Source: JACMRI01 sp043778625 (GTDB lineage: Bacteria > Bacteroidota > Bacteroidia > UBA4408). Taken from it: a DNA stretch of 64,000 bases. Positions within the stretch are counted from its first letter, which is position 1. Each line of letters opens with the position of its first letter. The stretch is from positions 1 to 64,000 of the forward strand of contig JAYWFU010000093.1 of assembly GCA_043778625.1 (NCBI GenBank). The letters are read 5' to 3'. Below the pieces are notes generated by a model that ran no database searches, was not told the DNA's origin, and saw nothing but the letters and a program-made list of their open reading frames with translations. Positions 34,752 to 44,018 of this stretch are shown here, piece by piece. A program made the translations under genes and the position numbers.

Positions 34752-35705
34752 TTACTTTGCCATAGTTAGCAAAGCATTGTTAATGTTGGTGTGTATGCGT
34801 TCGGTTAAATGTTCAGTGGGATATTTTACAAATTTTTGGCCTACAATGTGTTCGTATAATTCAATGTATCTGTCAGACACTAATTGTACGTATTCAGCCG
34901 TCATTTCGGGTATTTGTTGCCCTTCTTTACCCATAAAATTATTAGCTATTAACCACTGGCGCACAAACTCTTTGCTAAGTTGTTTTTGCTCTTCGCCCTT
35001 TGCTTGACGCTCAGCATATCCCTCTTTGTAAAAATAACGTGATGAATCGGGAGTATGAATTTCGTCCATTAAATAAATAGTGTTGTCAATTTTTCCAAAT
35101 TCGTATTTTGTATCTACCAATATTAATCCCTGCTCGCTTGCCATTGCCGTGCCACGTGCGTATAGCGCAAGGGTTAGGCGTTCAAGTTCGGTGTAGTCTT
35201 TTTCGCTCACAATACCTTGCGCTATTATTTCGTGGCGGCTAATATCTTCGTCGTGCCCTACGCTTGCTTTGGTAGTAGGAGTAATTATAGGGGTAGGGAA
35301 TTTATCATTTTCGTTCATGCCGTTAGGCATACTAACACCACATAAGGTGCGTAAGCCGCTAGCATAGGTGCGTGCAGCGTGCCCACTAAGGTAGCCTCGC
35401 ACTACCATCTCTACTTTAAATGGCTCGCAACGCTTACCAATGGTAACTTGTGGGTCGGGGCTTAGTAGTGTCCAGTTGGGAACGATGTCAGCTGTGGCTT
35501 TTAAAAAGTGCGCCGCTATTTGATTTAGCACCTGTCCTTTGTACGGAATTCCCTTGGGCAATACCACATCAAACGCTGAAATTCTGTCGCTGGCAATCAT
35601 TACTAAAATGTCAGTGCCAATAGTGTACACGTCGCGTACCTTGCCTTTGTAATAGTTAGTTTGATTAGGAAAACTGTAATTGCTTTGGGTAATTGCTAGA
35701 GCCAT
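34752..35705 (-). CDS. purC: Phosphoribosylaminoimidazole-succinocarboxamide synthase
   Basis: 317 residues, the long SAICAR synthetase type. Signature segments are YKGKVRDVYTIG, VMIASDRISAFDVVLPKGIP, VEMVVRGYLSGHAARTY, and IYLMDEIHTPDSSRYFYKEG. It joins aspartate to CAIR using ATP in purine biosynthesis. It is cytoplasmic and of normal length. A consensus promoter lies 38-67 bases upstream, and the gene is separated from the next upstream gene by 119 bases, so it likely starts its own transcript. Confidence 0.95.
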   Translation of the reverse strand: MALAITQSNYSFPNQTNYYKGKVRDVYTIGTDILVMIASDRISAFDVVLPKGIPYKGQVLNQIAAHFLKATADIVPNWTLLSPDPQVTIGKRCEPFKVEMVVRGYLSGHAARTYASGLRTLCGVSMPNGMNENDKFPTPIITPTTKASVGHDEDISRHEIIAQGIVSEKDYTELERLTLALYARGTAMASEQGLILVDTKYEFGKIDNTIYLMDEIHTPDSSRYFYKEGYAERQAKGEEQKQLSKEFVRQWLIANNFMGKEGQQIPEMTAEYVQLVSDRYIELYEHIVGQKFVKYPTEHLTERIHTNINNALLTMAK

Positions 35706-35742
35706 TGCTAGAGAAATTAAATGATTTAAACTATTATACCCG

Positions 35743-35772
35743 CAAATATACCATAACTAATTACTTGGGCAA
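35743..35772 (-). promoter_or_regulatory. Promoter of purC
   Basis: Read on the minus strand: TTG (35770-35772), a 19-base spacer, then TATATTTG (35743-35750), a close match to the Bacteroidota consensus, 38 bases before the purC start. Confidence 0.6.
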
Positions 35773-35824
35773 TGTAAGAGTTTAAATCAAGGGTGGCTTA
35801 AAAAATAGCTACGCCTTAGGTTCA

Positions 35825-36895
35825 TTACTCTAGTAAGTTCTTTAATGTAGTTAGGTCAATTTCCTTTATATTGTTTTTAATAATTACCCCTTGCTTATTA
35901 ACTAATATTCCTGTTGGAAATTCATATACATTAAATTGAATATGATAAGGGCTTAAATCGCCTTTAAAATCGCAAGTATTTAACCATTTTGTTTTGTCTT
36001 GCTTAATATACCTTAACCATGTTGCGTAATCCGTTTCGTCCGACACGCTAACAAAATTAATTTGTTGGTTTAACGTTTTGCGAGTGCTTTTCATTTCTTC
36101 ATAAAACTTAATCTTAAATTTACACCCTGTGTGAAAATCTATATAGGTGTATTTTCCGTTAGCGTCTTTGCACGCATTAAAATATTTACCAGTGCTTAAT
36201 TTAAAATTTACATCTTTTAATGTGTCGCCAACTGTGTATATTTTATTAATAGCCAAGGCTTCTTTACATAAAGTGTAGGTAGGAAAGGTTTTAAATTCAT
36301 TAGGAAGTTTGTTAAATAAGTTATTGAGTTTTTGTTTGTTAAAATCATTAGCTCCAATATGGTAACGCAAAAAATCAATTGCTAAAAACGTAGTTGGATT
36401 TTTTATTAAATTATCGTAGCCAGTATTTGTAACAACGTTTTCAACAGAGTCGGTTTGCGCTTGTAATCTTGTTTTTTCGTCCACTGAAATATTTTGCGCA
36501 TTAAGCTGTTCTTCAAACGCCTCTTCAAACACACGTAGGCTATCTCTAGTGTGTTTTTCAGCGTAGTACGCATCGTTTAGCATAGAATTTATAAACTTAA
36601 TAGTATGTGTGCTATCATTAATCTCAACGTTATATACGCCATCGTGTAGCCACAATTGGTAGTACTTGCGCATGTTTTCATTTAGTACAAGTACTACTTT
36701 TACAGGCTCTAGTATAGTTGCTTTAATAGTGCCTGTTGTTGCACTTTTTTTAACATCGTAATATACTTTGCCTTGACTAGATAAGTGCATTGCGTTGGTT
36801 TTACGATTACTTATTATTTTATAATTAAGAGTAACGTTTTGAGCAAAGCTACTTATGGTAGATAATAGAAACAAAATGGTTGTTAGTTTTTTCAT
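35825..36895 (-). CDS. Periplasmic thioredoxin-like protein lacking the CxxC pair
   Basis: 356 residues. A signal peptide (ILFLLSTISSFAQ) is followed by a DUF4369-like beta domain (about 20-125), a helical hairpin, and a C-terminal thioredoxin-like fold from about 235 (YTIYTV-type strand, YTYIDFHTGCKFKIKFYEEM, GILVNKQGVIIK). Where TlpA/ResA proteins have WCxxC, this one has TGCKFK at about 257: one Cys only. It can therefore not do ordinary dithiol exchange; a monothiol or structural role is likely. It lies 11 bases downstream of folP. Confidence 0.75.
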   Translation of the reverse strand: MKKLTTILFLLSTISSFAQNVTLNYKIISNRKTNAMHLSSQGKVYYDVKKSATTGTIKATILEPVKVVLVLNENMRKYYQLWLHDGVYNVEINDSTHTIKFINSMLNDAYYAEKHTRDSLRVFEEAFEEQLNAQNISVDEKTRLQAQTDSVENVVTNTGYDNLIKNPTTFLAIDFLRYHIGANDFNKQKLNNLFNKLPNEFKTFPTYTLCKEALAINKIYTVGDTLKDVNFKLSTGKYFNACKDANGKYTYIDFHTGCKFKIKFYEEMKSTRKTLNQQINFVSVSDETDYATWLRYIKQDKTKWLNTCDFKGDLSPYHIQFNVYEFPTGILVNKQGVIIKNNIKEIDLTTLKNLLE

Positions 36896-36906
36896 TTGGA
36901 TTTATT

Positions 36907-37752
36907 TTAGTTTTTACACCTATCTACAATTTTAATAGCCTCTACAGCGGCTTGTACATCATGCACACGTAGTAATTTAGCTCCGTTAATTAAGGCTATG
37001 GTATTGGCTACAGTCGTGGCATTTAAAGCCTCTTCGGCGGTTGTGTTTATTACGTTGTATAACATTGATTTGCGCGAAACGCCCACTAACAGGGGTACTT
37101 GTAAGGCTTTAAAATGTGCTAAATTATTTAACAGTTCATAATTGTGTGTAAGGGTTTTACCAAAACCAAAACCTACATCGGCTATGCAGTCAGTAATACC
37201 CGCTTGGCGTGCCTGTGCAATGCGGTGGGTAAAAAAATTAAATACCTCGGTTACCACATTAGCATAGGTTGGCTGCTGTTGCATAGTGCTAGGCGTGCCT
37301 TGCATGTGCATAAGTATGTACGGGCATTTGTAGTTAGCTACGGTGCTAAGCATGGCTACATCGGCAATGCCTGCGCTAATATCGTTAATAATACTTGCGC
37401 CTGCATCTAACGTGGCTTGTGCTAGTTGGGCATGTGTGGTATCAACTGAAATAATACAATTAGGAAATTGCTTAATAGCCGCTTTAACTACAGGTAATAC
37501 ACGTTGTAGTTCTTCGTCAATTGAAACTACAGGCGCATTGGGCTTGCTTGATGCACCACCAATGTCAATTATTGATGCGCCTTGTAGCAAGTGGGTTTCA
37601 ATAGTTTGCAATGCTTTACTTACAGTTATGGCTTGGCTTGAGGCGTAAAATGAATTTGGAGTAACGTTTACAATGCCCATTACCAAAGGCGTGTGCAAGA
37701 GCAGTAGTCTTCCGCCTACGTTTATACTATGGTGTGTAGTGTGTGCTAACAT
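36907..37752 (-). CDS. folP: Dihydropteroate synthase
   Basis: 281 residues of TIM barrel. Motifs: VMGIVNVTPNSFYASSQ (phosphate/pterin loop), SIIDIGGASSKPNA, ISVDTTHAQLAQA, SIINDISAG, DVGFGFGKTLTHNYELL, LLVGVSRKSML and LLRVHDVQAAVEAI. It joins p-aminobenzoate to dihydropterin pyrophosphate in folate synthesis. The first motif has Asn where Asp is usual (VTPNSF). folE, another pterin gene, is in this window but 25 kb away. It follows tRNA-Pro on the same strand after 175 bases. Confidence 0.93.
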   Translation of the reverse strand: MLAHTTHHSINVGGRLLLLHTPLVMGIVNVTPNSFYASSQAITVSKALQTIETHLLQGASIIDIGGASSKPNAPVVSIDEELQRVLPVVKAAIKQFPNCIISVDTTHAQLAQATLDAGASIINDISAGIADVAMLSTVANYKCPYILMHMQGTPSTMQQQPTYANVVTEVFNFFTHRIAQARQAGITDCIADVGFGFGKTLTHNYELLNNLAHFKALQVPLLVGVSRKSMLYNVINTTAEEALNATTVANTIALINGAKLLRVHDVQAAVEAIKIVDRCKN

Positions 37753-37892
37753 TGTAATAAGCAGAGTAATTAGCGGTGTAAATGTAGTGTAACATTATTT
37801 ACCACTGTTATTTAATAATTTGGATTTAGGTATTGAGATAAATGTGCAAATCTGTAATTGAAAATTGATTACGTTGAACTGTATTAAAATAA

Positions 37893-37926
37893 AAAAGAGT
37901 TTCAAATTATCATTTGAAACTCTTTT
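37893..37926 (-). terminator. Terminator after tRNA-Pro
   Basis: AAAAGAGTTTCAAAT and ATTTGAAACTCTTTT form a 15-bp perfect stem around TATC, directly after the 3' end of the leftward tRNA. Confidence 0.9.
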
Positions 37927-37927
37927 G

Positions 37928-38001
37928 TCGGGGTGGCCAGATTCGAACTGACGGCCTCCACGTCCCAAACGTGGCGCGATACCGGGCTACGCTACACCCC
38001 G
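37928..38001 (-). tRNA. tRNA-Pro (anticodon TGG)
   Basis: On the minus strand the acceptor CGGGGTG pairs with CACCCCG; the anticodon stem CCACG/CGTGG encloses TTTGGGA, giving anticodon TGG; the T loop is TTCGAAT. The CCA is not encoded. The C1-G72 pair is typical of bacterial tRNA-Pro. Confidence 0.95.
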
Positions 38002-38031
38002 AATAATTAATTTTCATTAATTTTACGACTG

Positions 38032-38039
38032 CAAACATA
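38032..38039 (-). promoter_or_regulatory. -7 box for tRNA-Pro
   Basis: Read on the minus strand, TATGTTTG fits TAnnTTTG and lies about 31 bases before the tRNA 5' end. A -33 element is not clear. Confidence 0.4.
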
Positions 38040-38091
38040 CTACTATTTTTGATATATTAAATGGTTTAGCAAAAATAATTTTGCCTCCCTG

Positions 38092-39246
38092 TTAAGCCTC
38101 TACAGTACTTGTGTTGGCTATGTTTTGTGCTATTAACACATCATTCTTACGCATTATAAACCCTCCGCCTACTAGGTCATTGCCATCATAAAACACTGCC
38201 GACTGCCCTGGTGCTAACCCTTGCACAGGTTGATGAAACGTTACTTTGAGCAAATCTCCCACTTGTGTAACGGTACTCATTGTGCCAGCATCTTTGTAAC
38301 GTATTTTGGTAAGTAGGTTAGGTGCGTTAGCTATGTTGGCATATTTACTCAAGTTAAAACCTCGCACATACATCTCTTGCTCTTGTAACTCCTCCTGTGA
38401 GCCAAGCACTACCGTATTGGTTTCGGGTATAATTTCTAGTACAAAAGCAGGTGTGCCAAATGCTATTTCTAAGCCCTTGCGTTGCCCAATGGTATAAAAC
38501 GGATATCCCTTGTGTTGCCCTAATACCTTGCCATTACGGTCAATGAAGTTACCGCCGCCTACACGTGCCTCTAACGCTGGGTCTTTGTGTTTTAAAAATG
38601 CACGGTAATCGTTATCGGGTACAAAACAAATTTCGTAGCTCTCGCTTTTGTTGGCTAATTCGTATAATCCAGCCTTTACGGCTAATTGTTTAATATAGGT
38701 TTTTTCTAGTTTTCCTAACGGAAAAAGTGTTCGTGCAAGGCTCTCTTGCGTAAGCCCCCACAATACATACGATTGGTCTTTTTTGGCATCGAGGCCTTTG
38801 CTTACCACGTATCTGTCGTTTTCTTGGCGCACTTGTGCGTAATGGCCAGTGGCTATAAAATCGCAATTAAGCTGGTCGGCACGTTTTAACAGTGCTTCCC
38901 ACTTAATGTGTGTGTTGCACAGCACACAAGGGTTGGGTGTACGTCCTGCTAAATATTCCTCCACAAAATTATCAATAATGTGGTTGCCAAATTCGTTGCG
39001 TATATCCAGTATTAAATGATGAAACCCTGCTTTTACGGCCACAGTACGTGCATCATTAATACTATCTAAACTACAGCAACCCGTTTCTTTTTTAGAGCCT
39101 CCGCTGGTTTCATAATCCCATGTTTTCATGGTTATACCTATTACCTCGTAGCCTTGCTCGTGTAGCATTAATGCTGCTACAGTGCTATCAATACCGCCAC
39201 TCATGGCCACTAATACCTTTCCTTTGCTACTACTCACCTCCGCCAT
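38092..39246 (-). CDS. mnmA: tRNA-specific 2-thiouridylase MnmA
   Basis: 384 residues. The PP-loop is SGGIDS at 16-21. The catalytic Cys lies in NPCVLCNTHIKW (about 105) and the second Cys in ESYEICFVPDNDY (about 208). The C-terminal beta domain includes YPFYTIGQRKGLEIAFG and VQGLAPGQSAVFYDGNDLVG. It thiolates U34 of tRNA-Lys, -Glu and -Gln with sulfur relayed from IscS-type enzymes. Its start overlaps the end of the MORN-like gene by 17 bases, implying coupling. Confidence 0.95.
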   Translation of the reverse strand: MAEVSSSKGKVLVAMSGGIDSTVAALMLHEQGYEVIGITMKTWDYETSGGSKKETGCCSLDSINDARTVAVKAGFHHLILDIRNEFGNHIIDNFVEEYLAGRTPNPCVLCNTHIKWEALLKRADQLNCDFIATGHYAQVRQENDRYVVSKGLDAKKDQSYVLWGLTQESLARTLFPLGKLEKTYIKQLAVKAGLYELANKSESYEICFVPDNDYRAFLKHKDPALEARVGGGNFIDRNGKVLGQHKGYPFYTIGQRKGLEIAFGTPAFVLEIIPETNTVVLGSQEELQEQEMYVRGFNLSKYANIANAPNLLTKIRYKDAGTMSTVTQVGDLLKVTFHQPVQGLAPGQSAVFYDGNDLVGGGFIMRKNDVLIAQNIANTSTVEA

Positions 39247-40015
39247 TAAATTGCTTGTTAAACTCGTCCTGTATTATGTTTTGATTAGGTAGTGCCTCAG
39301 GTAATGGTTCAGGCTTGGCTAAAATATCCACTCCATTTTTGTAAATCGATTTATGATCTAATCCTCCACTAGGTTTAAAATATAACCATGTGCCTATGCG
39401 CACCCCATGTTTATAAAAACCTTGGCAATATTCCTTTCCGTTTTCGTGGTAAGAGGTTGATTTGCCTTCTATTTCGCCTTTGATGTAAGTGGCTTCGTCT
39501 TTTAATTGCCCTGACGGAAAGTAGGCACGCCAGTTGCCGTCTTCCATACCGTTTACCATATTGGTTTCTTCCGCTAATTTTCCGTTTAAATAAAACTTTT
39601 TGCTAACGCCTGTAGCCTTGCCTAATATATAGGTTTCTTGCGCTACTAAATGGTCATCAAAACTAAAGTAGTTCCACACACTATCCTTTAGTTGGTTAAT
39701 GTAGTTGCCGCGCGATAGCACATTGCCATTGTCATGATAAAATGTATTGCGTACAAAGCCCTTAATGCGTGCATCAAATACGTTAATAGCTTCGGTTTTT
39801 CCATCGTCGTAGTAATAGTAAAATATACCTACTGGCACATCGTTTACAAACTGGCCAGTATATTTTATTTTACCGTTTTCCCATGTTTTAGTCCACTTAC
39901 CTTGCTTTAAGCCTTTGGCATCTTTTTTATTAATTGCTTCGGTTTGGGCAATAGCCGTGATGCTTAGCGATATAATAGCTATGCTACACAAAAAAATTTT
40001 TTTTAACAAAAACAT
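39230..40015 (-). CDS. Secreted MORN-repeat (YwqK-like) protein
   Basis: 261 residues. A signal peptide (MFLLKKIFLCSIAIISLSI, ending in AIAQ) is followed by about seven MORN-like units with the pattern G-x-x-x-Y-x-x-N-G-K (GKWTKTWENGKIKYTGQFVN, DGNWRAYFPSGQLKDEATY, EGKSTSYHENGKEYCQGFY), ending in a short tail with NGGGE. Database names such as YwqK antitoxin for this repeat come from one B. subtilis protein and should not be taken literally. It is probably periplasmic or surface-exposed; function unknown. Confidence 0.8.
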   Translation of the reverse strand: MFLLKKIFLCSIAIISLSITAIAQTEAINKKDAKGLKQGKWTKTWENGKIKYTGQFVNDVPVGIFYYYYDDGKTEAINVFDARIKGFVRNTFYHDNGNVLSRGNYINQLKDSVWNYFSFDDHLVAQETYILGKATGVSKKFYLNGKLAEETNMVNGMEDGNWRAYFPSGQLKDEATYIKGEIEGKSTSYHENGKEYCQGFYKHGVRIGTWLYFKPSGGLDHKSIYKNGVDILAKPEPLPEALPNQNIIQDEFNKQFNGGGE

Positions 40016-40035
40016 AGCTATTCGCTTTTTTGTAA

Positions 40036-40956
40036 TTATTTATTCTTGGCGTTTTCTATACTCATTAATTGTTGCATGGTGCGTTGCATATTGTCGGCAC
40101 TGCCATCAAGAAATATAGTATTACCTGTCCCGTTTTCCGAAAAATGTTTTATCGCTTCTGTCCACATACTAAACAGTAAGTACGAACCGTCTAGGTTTTC
40201 TTGTTTCATTTCGTGGGCAGCTTCCGTCATACCTTTAGCTACCTCCTTGCGGAATAATGCAATACCTTGTCCACGTAATTGTGCTGCTTCTTTTTCGGCC
40301 AACGCTGATATTTTTATAGCATTACCATCAGCTTCAGCAGCTTTAGTTTTGGTTATTAATAAGGCTTGTCCTTCGTTTTCGGCAGCAGCTTTTAAGTTTT
40401 GTGAGGCTACTACTTGGCTCATCGATTTCATAATAACTTCGTCGAACGTAATGTCGTTTAACTGCAAATCAATTAAATGGTAACCCCATGCTTCTAAGGT
40501 TTGGTCAATGTTTTCTTTTACATCGTTAGCAATTTCGCGGCGTAATGATAGTACTTCGCCCTGACGCTTAGTAGCAATAAAGCCACGTATAGAGCCTTCT
40601 ATGGTACGTATTAGTGCTTGCATAAAGCTACGGTCGTCCATGAATTTAAACGCTACGTTTTTAATAGATTCTTCGTCTTGATTAATAACCGAGTACAGCA
40701 ACATTGCTTTAAAAAACACGTTGGCTTGGTCGTTAGTGGTGGCCTGAAACTCCAACTCCACACTACGATTTTGAATACTTACTCGGCGAAATATTTGCTC
40801 AATAAAAGGCACTTTAAAATTTAAACCTGGTGTAAGTATTCTGCGGTACTTACCAAATACGGTTATTACTGCTATTGAACCTTGTTGCACGGTTACAAAC
40901 GAACCTAATAACGTGGCCACACCTAGTGCCACAATAATGTAAACGAAATACTGCAT
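40036..40956 (-). CDS. SPFH/Band 7 (stomatin-like) membrane protein
   Basis: 306 residues. One N-terminal transmembrane segment (FVYIIVALGVATLLGSFVTV) precedes the Band 7 domain (QQGSIAVITVFGKYRRILTP, GLNFKVPFIEQIF, AWGYHLIDLQLNDITFDEVI). A long helical region follows (KAAAENEGQALLITKTKAAE, AAQLRGQGIALFRKEVAKGM). Family members oligomerise into membrane microdomains and modulate proteases or channels. No NfeD-like partner is adjacent. It lies 20 bases upstream of the MORN gene. Confidence 0.9.
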   Translation of the reverse strand: MQYFVYIIVALGVATLLGSFVTVQQGSIAVITVFGKYRRILTPGLNFKVPFIEQIFRRVSIQNRSVELEFQATTNDQANVFFKAMLLYSVINQDEESIKNVAFKFMDDRSFMQALIRTIEGSIRGFIATKRQGEVLSLRREIANDVKENIDQTLEAWGYHLIDLQLNDITFDEVIMKSMSQVVASQNLKAAAENEGQALLITKTKAAEADGNAIKISALAEKEAAQLRGQGIALFRKEVAKGMTEAAHEMKQENLDGSYLLFSMWTEAIKHFSENGTGNTIFLDGSADNMQRTMQQLMSIENAKNK

Positions 40957-41037
40957 GTTGTTTTGTTTTTTTTAAATGATTAATTAATAATAGTAAATGT
41001 AGCTAACAATTATTACACCACCGTAGATATATTTAAA

Positions 41038-42132
41038 CTAAATATAATTACTTCCGTCGCTACGGGCCTTAACGTCCGATACAAAATCTCTAATTTTTTG
41101 CTCGTTATCTTTTTTGCAAATTAATAAGGCTCCATTACTTTCTACTACTATATAGCCCTCTAAGCCCTCAATAACTACTAATTTATTGTTAGGTACGTTT
41201 ATAATGTTTTTGTTGGCATCGTATAGCATTACATTTTTGCCAATGGTAGCATTGCCGTATTCGTCTTTTTTTAGATGGGTGTATAACGAACCGTAAGTAC
41301 CCAAGTCGCTCCAACCTATCATTGACTCACGCACGTAAGCATTACGTGATTTCTCCATTATAGATTTATCTATCGAAATATTTTGACATTCGGAGTAGGC
41401 TTGTTGTATAAATAGTTTTTCGTTAGGAGTATCGTATTTGTCTAAACCTTCTTTAAACAAGGCGTTCATCTCAGGGTCGTGTTTTTCAAACGCTGCGAGT
41501 ATGCCTTTTAAACTCCAAATAAATATGCCTGAGTTCCAAAGAAAATCGCCACTTTCAATAAAAAACTTCGCTAGTTCTAATTCAGGTTTTTCGGTAAATG
41601 TTTTTACTTTACGTATCCGTTTGTCTTTTTCTTTTACATCGCTATCCATGTATTGTATGTAGCCATAGCCAGTGTCGGGGCGTGTAGGTTTTAAGCCCAG
41701 TGTTAGCAACACATCGGCATCTTTAGTTTTTATTAAACAGTTTTCAATAGCTTTTACAAACGTATCTTCTTTTTTAATTAAATGGTCGCTTGGTGCTACT
41801 ACAATATTGGCGTTAGGGTTACGTTTTAGTATTTTGTAATTGGCGTAGGCTACGCATGGCGCAGTATTTTTACGAAAAGGCTCACACAGTATATTGTATT
41901 CTAACATGGTTGGCAACTGTTGTTGCACAAGACTTTTGTAGCTGTCGTGGGTTACTACAATAATATTTTCGGGCGGACAAATTTTTAAAAATCTATCGTA
42001 AGTCATTTGTAATAATGTACGCCCAGTGCCTAATATATCAATAAACTGCTTAGGAAAACTGGTGCGGCTCATAGGCCAAAAACGGCTACCAATGCCCCCT
42101 GCCATTATTACTACGTAATTGTTAGTGTTCAT
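41038..42132 (-). CDS. Mannose-1-phosphate guanylyltransferase
   Basis: 364 residues. The nucleotidyltransferase signature is at the start (IMAGGIGSRFWPMSRTSFPK, QFIDILGTGRTLLQMTYDRF). Further motifs are VVAPSDHLI, FTEKPELELAKFF, DFLWNSGIFIWSL and IDKSIMEKSRNAYV. It makes GDP-mannose for glycans and exopolysaccharide. It lacks the C-terminal phosphomannose isomerase domain of bifunctional ManC. It lies 20 bases after the aminotransferase gene. Confidence 0.92.
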   Translation of the reverse strand: MNTNNYVVIMAGGIGSRFWPMSRTSFPKQFIDILGTGRTLLQMTYDRFLKICPPENIIVVTHDSYKSLVQQQLPTMLEYNILCEPFRKNTAPCVAYANYKILKRNPNANIVVAPSDHLIKKEDTFVKAIENCLIKTKDADVLLTLGLKPTRPDTGYGYIQYMDSDVKEKDKRIRKVKTFTEKPELELAKFFIESGDFLWNSGIFIWSLKGILAAFEKHDPEMNALFKEGLDKYDTPNEKLFIQQAYSECQNISIDKSIMEKSRNAYVRESMIGWSDLGTYGSLYTHLKKDEYGNATIGKNVMLYDANKNIINVPNNKLVVIEGLEGYIVVESNGALLICKKDNEQKIRDFVSDVKARSDGSNYI

Positions 42133-42151
42133 AAATTTAAAATTACTTAAA

Positions 42152-43429
42152 TTATTTTTTTAGTTGCGTTAATGCAGTGCGCAAATTGGTTACAATACCT
42201 TCAATATCTGCCAGTTGGCAAGTACCAATTGAGGCTCTGTACCACACGCTATCAGTACTTGAGCCAAAGGCACTAAATGGTACAATAGCTAATTTGGCTT
42301 GATTAAGTAGGTACTGAGTAATGTCGGGGGTAGTGGCTAGCACATCGCCTGCAGGGGTAGTGTAACCTATGTAGTTAAACTTTAGGGTGAGGTATATTGC
42401 GGCTTGTGGCTCAATGGCATCTACCTGTAAGCCCTCCGTTTGCAATTGTTTAATACCAGTGTACAAAGCTGTTAGGCGGTCGTTTACCATTTTTTTAAAT
42501 GTTATTAAAAATGGTTGCACGTCAGTACTACCTAAGTAATTAGCTACCGCAACTTGCTCCGCTTTAGGTGCCCATGCACCTACATGCCCAAGTATCGATT
42601 TCATTTTATCAATTACATGCTTAGGGCCAAAACCCCAGCCTACACGCACACCCGTAGCGGCGAAGGCTTTGGATAGGCCATCAACATAAATGGTGTAATT
42701 ACGTAGTTCGGGGTACAGGCTTACTGGGTCTACATGGGTTATGCCATTAAAGGTAAGTACCCAGTATATTTGGTCGTACATAATGTACAGTGGTTTTTCG
42801 TTGGCGTCACGGCGGTTATTTTCTTCAATTACCAGTTGGCATATTTCGCGCAAGCCTTGCTCGGTAAACGTAGTGCCTGTGGGGTTTAGCGGGCTACATA
42901 GTGCTAACAGTGTCGCACCTTGTATGTGCGGACGAAGTTCATTGGCCGTAGGCATAAAATTGTTTTCAACCGTGGTTTCAATAAACTGTTGTTTGCCGTG
43001 GGTTAAGTGTGTGTAGTGGTTGTTGTTCCACGACGGTACTGGAAACAGCACCGTATCATTAGCATCAACAATGGTTTGGTACAATGCGTATATTAAGGGG
43101 CGTGCGCCCCCTGCTATTAATATTTCGTCGTTGGCGTAAGTTAAGCCTTGATGCTGTTGTAAGAATGCACTTACCGCATTGCGTAGCTCCAATATACCAT
43201 CGGCTGGCGGATAGTTGGTTTCATTGTTATTGTAGGCATCAATAATGTACTGGGTGAGTAGTGTAGGTATAGGGAAGATTTTAGGAGAAAAATCGCCAAT
43301 GGTTAGGTTATATATTTTTTCGCCTTGTTTTATTTTGTTATTTATTTCGCCTGCTAGTTTTATAATTTCCGAACCAATAAGGTGTTCCGCCATGTGCGAA
43401 ACTTTTGTTGAGTGGGTGGCTGTAGTCAT
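42152..43429 (-). CDS. PLP-dependent aminotransferase, class I/II
   Basis: 425 residues, fold type I. Visible motifs: LTIGDFSPKIFPIP, NETNYPPADGILELRNAVSA, LLALCSPLNPTGTTFTEQ, the region YIMYDQIYWVLTF, and the PLP Lys in YVDGLSKAFAATGVRVGWGF. It transfers amino groups between an amino acid and a 2-oxo acid; the exact substrate cannot be read from sequence. The N-terminal first methionine could also be the internal Met at residue 13. It is the first gene of the leftward core block, after a 310-base gap. Confidence 0.88.
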   Translation of the reverse strand: MTTATHSTKVSHMAEHLIGSEIIKLAGEINNKIKQGEKIYNLTIGDFSPKIFPIPTLLTQYIIDAYNNNETNYPPADGILELRNAVSAFLQQHQGLTYANDEILIAGGARPLIYALYQTIVDANDTVLFPVPSWNNNHYTHLTHGKQQFIETTVENNFMPTANELRPHIQGATLLALCSPLNPTGTTFTEQGLREICQLVIEENNRRDANEKPLYIMYDQIYWVLTFNGITHVDPVSLYPELRNYTIYVDGLSKAFAATGVRVGWGFGPKHVIDKMKSILGHVGAWAPKAEQVAVANYLGSTDVQPFLITFKKMVNDRLTALYTGIKQLQTEGLQVDAIEPQAAIYLTLKFNYIGYTTPAGDVLATTPDITQYLLNQAKLAIVPFSAFGSSTDSVWYRASIGTCQLADIEGIVTNLRTALTQLKK

Positions 43430-43739
43430 TTGCTTATTTTTAGTTATATAAATATTATTAACAAAAATAACAATCTTAATAAGTTAACGCATAACTATTT
43501 TGTATAATAATGTGGGGGCAGGGTAATTAACAATTTACATCTTGCTGTGTTAGTACTCACGCATGCAAGCATTACAGAGTAGTTAAGTACCAAGAACAAA
43601 AATTTGCACAGCCCAACATAATAATTTACTTTTATAATAATTAACATCAAAAAGAATAAATAATCAATTTGTTTTTTTTAATTTTTCGGAAAGATTAACT
43701 CCAAAAGTTTTTATCCCTAAAACTAATTTATTACACCCC
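43430..43739. other. Gap with the first 121-bp repeat copy
   Basis: 310 bases with no gene. The repeat lies at 43526-43646; the rest is A/T-rich leader of the antitoxin gene with no clear promoter match. Confidence 0.7.
43526..43646. repeat. 121-bp direct repeat, copy 1
   Basis: Aligned without gaps to 44499-44619; I count six mismatches. Shared blocks include TTTACATCTTGCTGTGTTAG, CATTACAGAGTAGTTAAGTA and AAATTTGCACAGCCCAACAT. The two copies flank the toxin-antitoxin pair. No reading frame spans it. Confidence 0.9.
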
Positions 43740-44018
43740 ATGATACAAACAATAGTTACCCCTGCACACAAGCAATTTGATATGTCGGTACTATTACCTA
43801 ATAACTACGTAGGTAAACAAGTACACGTGCTTTTTTACATTGATGACGAAGTTAAAAATACGACTCCAATTATTTCAAAAACAAAAGCTACGGCATTAAA
43901 AACTGTACGAAAATCAAACCTTGAAAAAAACATCAAAAAAGGATTAGAAGAAGTGCAACTTTTTAAAAAAGGAAAGCTAAAAACAACATCTGCGAAAGAT
44001 TTTTTGAATGAGTTATAA
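43740..44018 (+). CDS. Antitoxin of a type II toxin-antitoxin pair
   Basis: 92 residues. The N-terminal half (MIQTIVTPAHKQFDMSVLLP, VGKQVHVLFYIDDEV) is a small beta fold. The C-terminal half is basic (TALKTVRKSNLEKNIKKGLE) and ends TTSAKDFLNEL, typical of an antitoxin tail that wraps the toxin. Its stop overlaps the toxin start by 11 bases. The complex would normally repress its own promoter. Confidence 0.8.
   Translation: MIQTIVTPAHKQFDMSVLLPNNYVGKQVHVLFYIDDEVKNTTPIISKTKATALKTVRKSNLEKNIKKGLEEVQLFKKGKLKTTSAKDFLNEL

Noticed and set aside
39230..40015. YwqK-type antitoxin
   Set aside because: The similarity is only the MORN repeat; the protein has a signal peptide and no toxin partner next to it.
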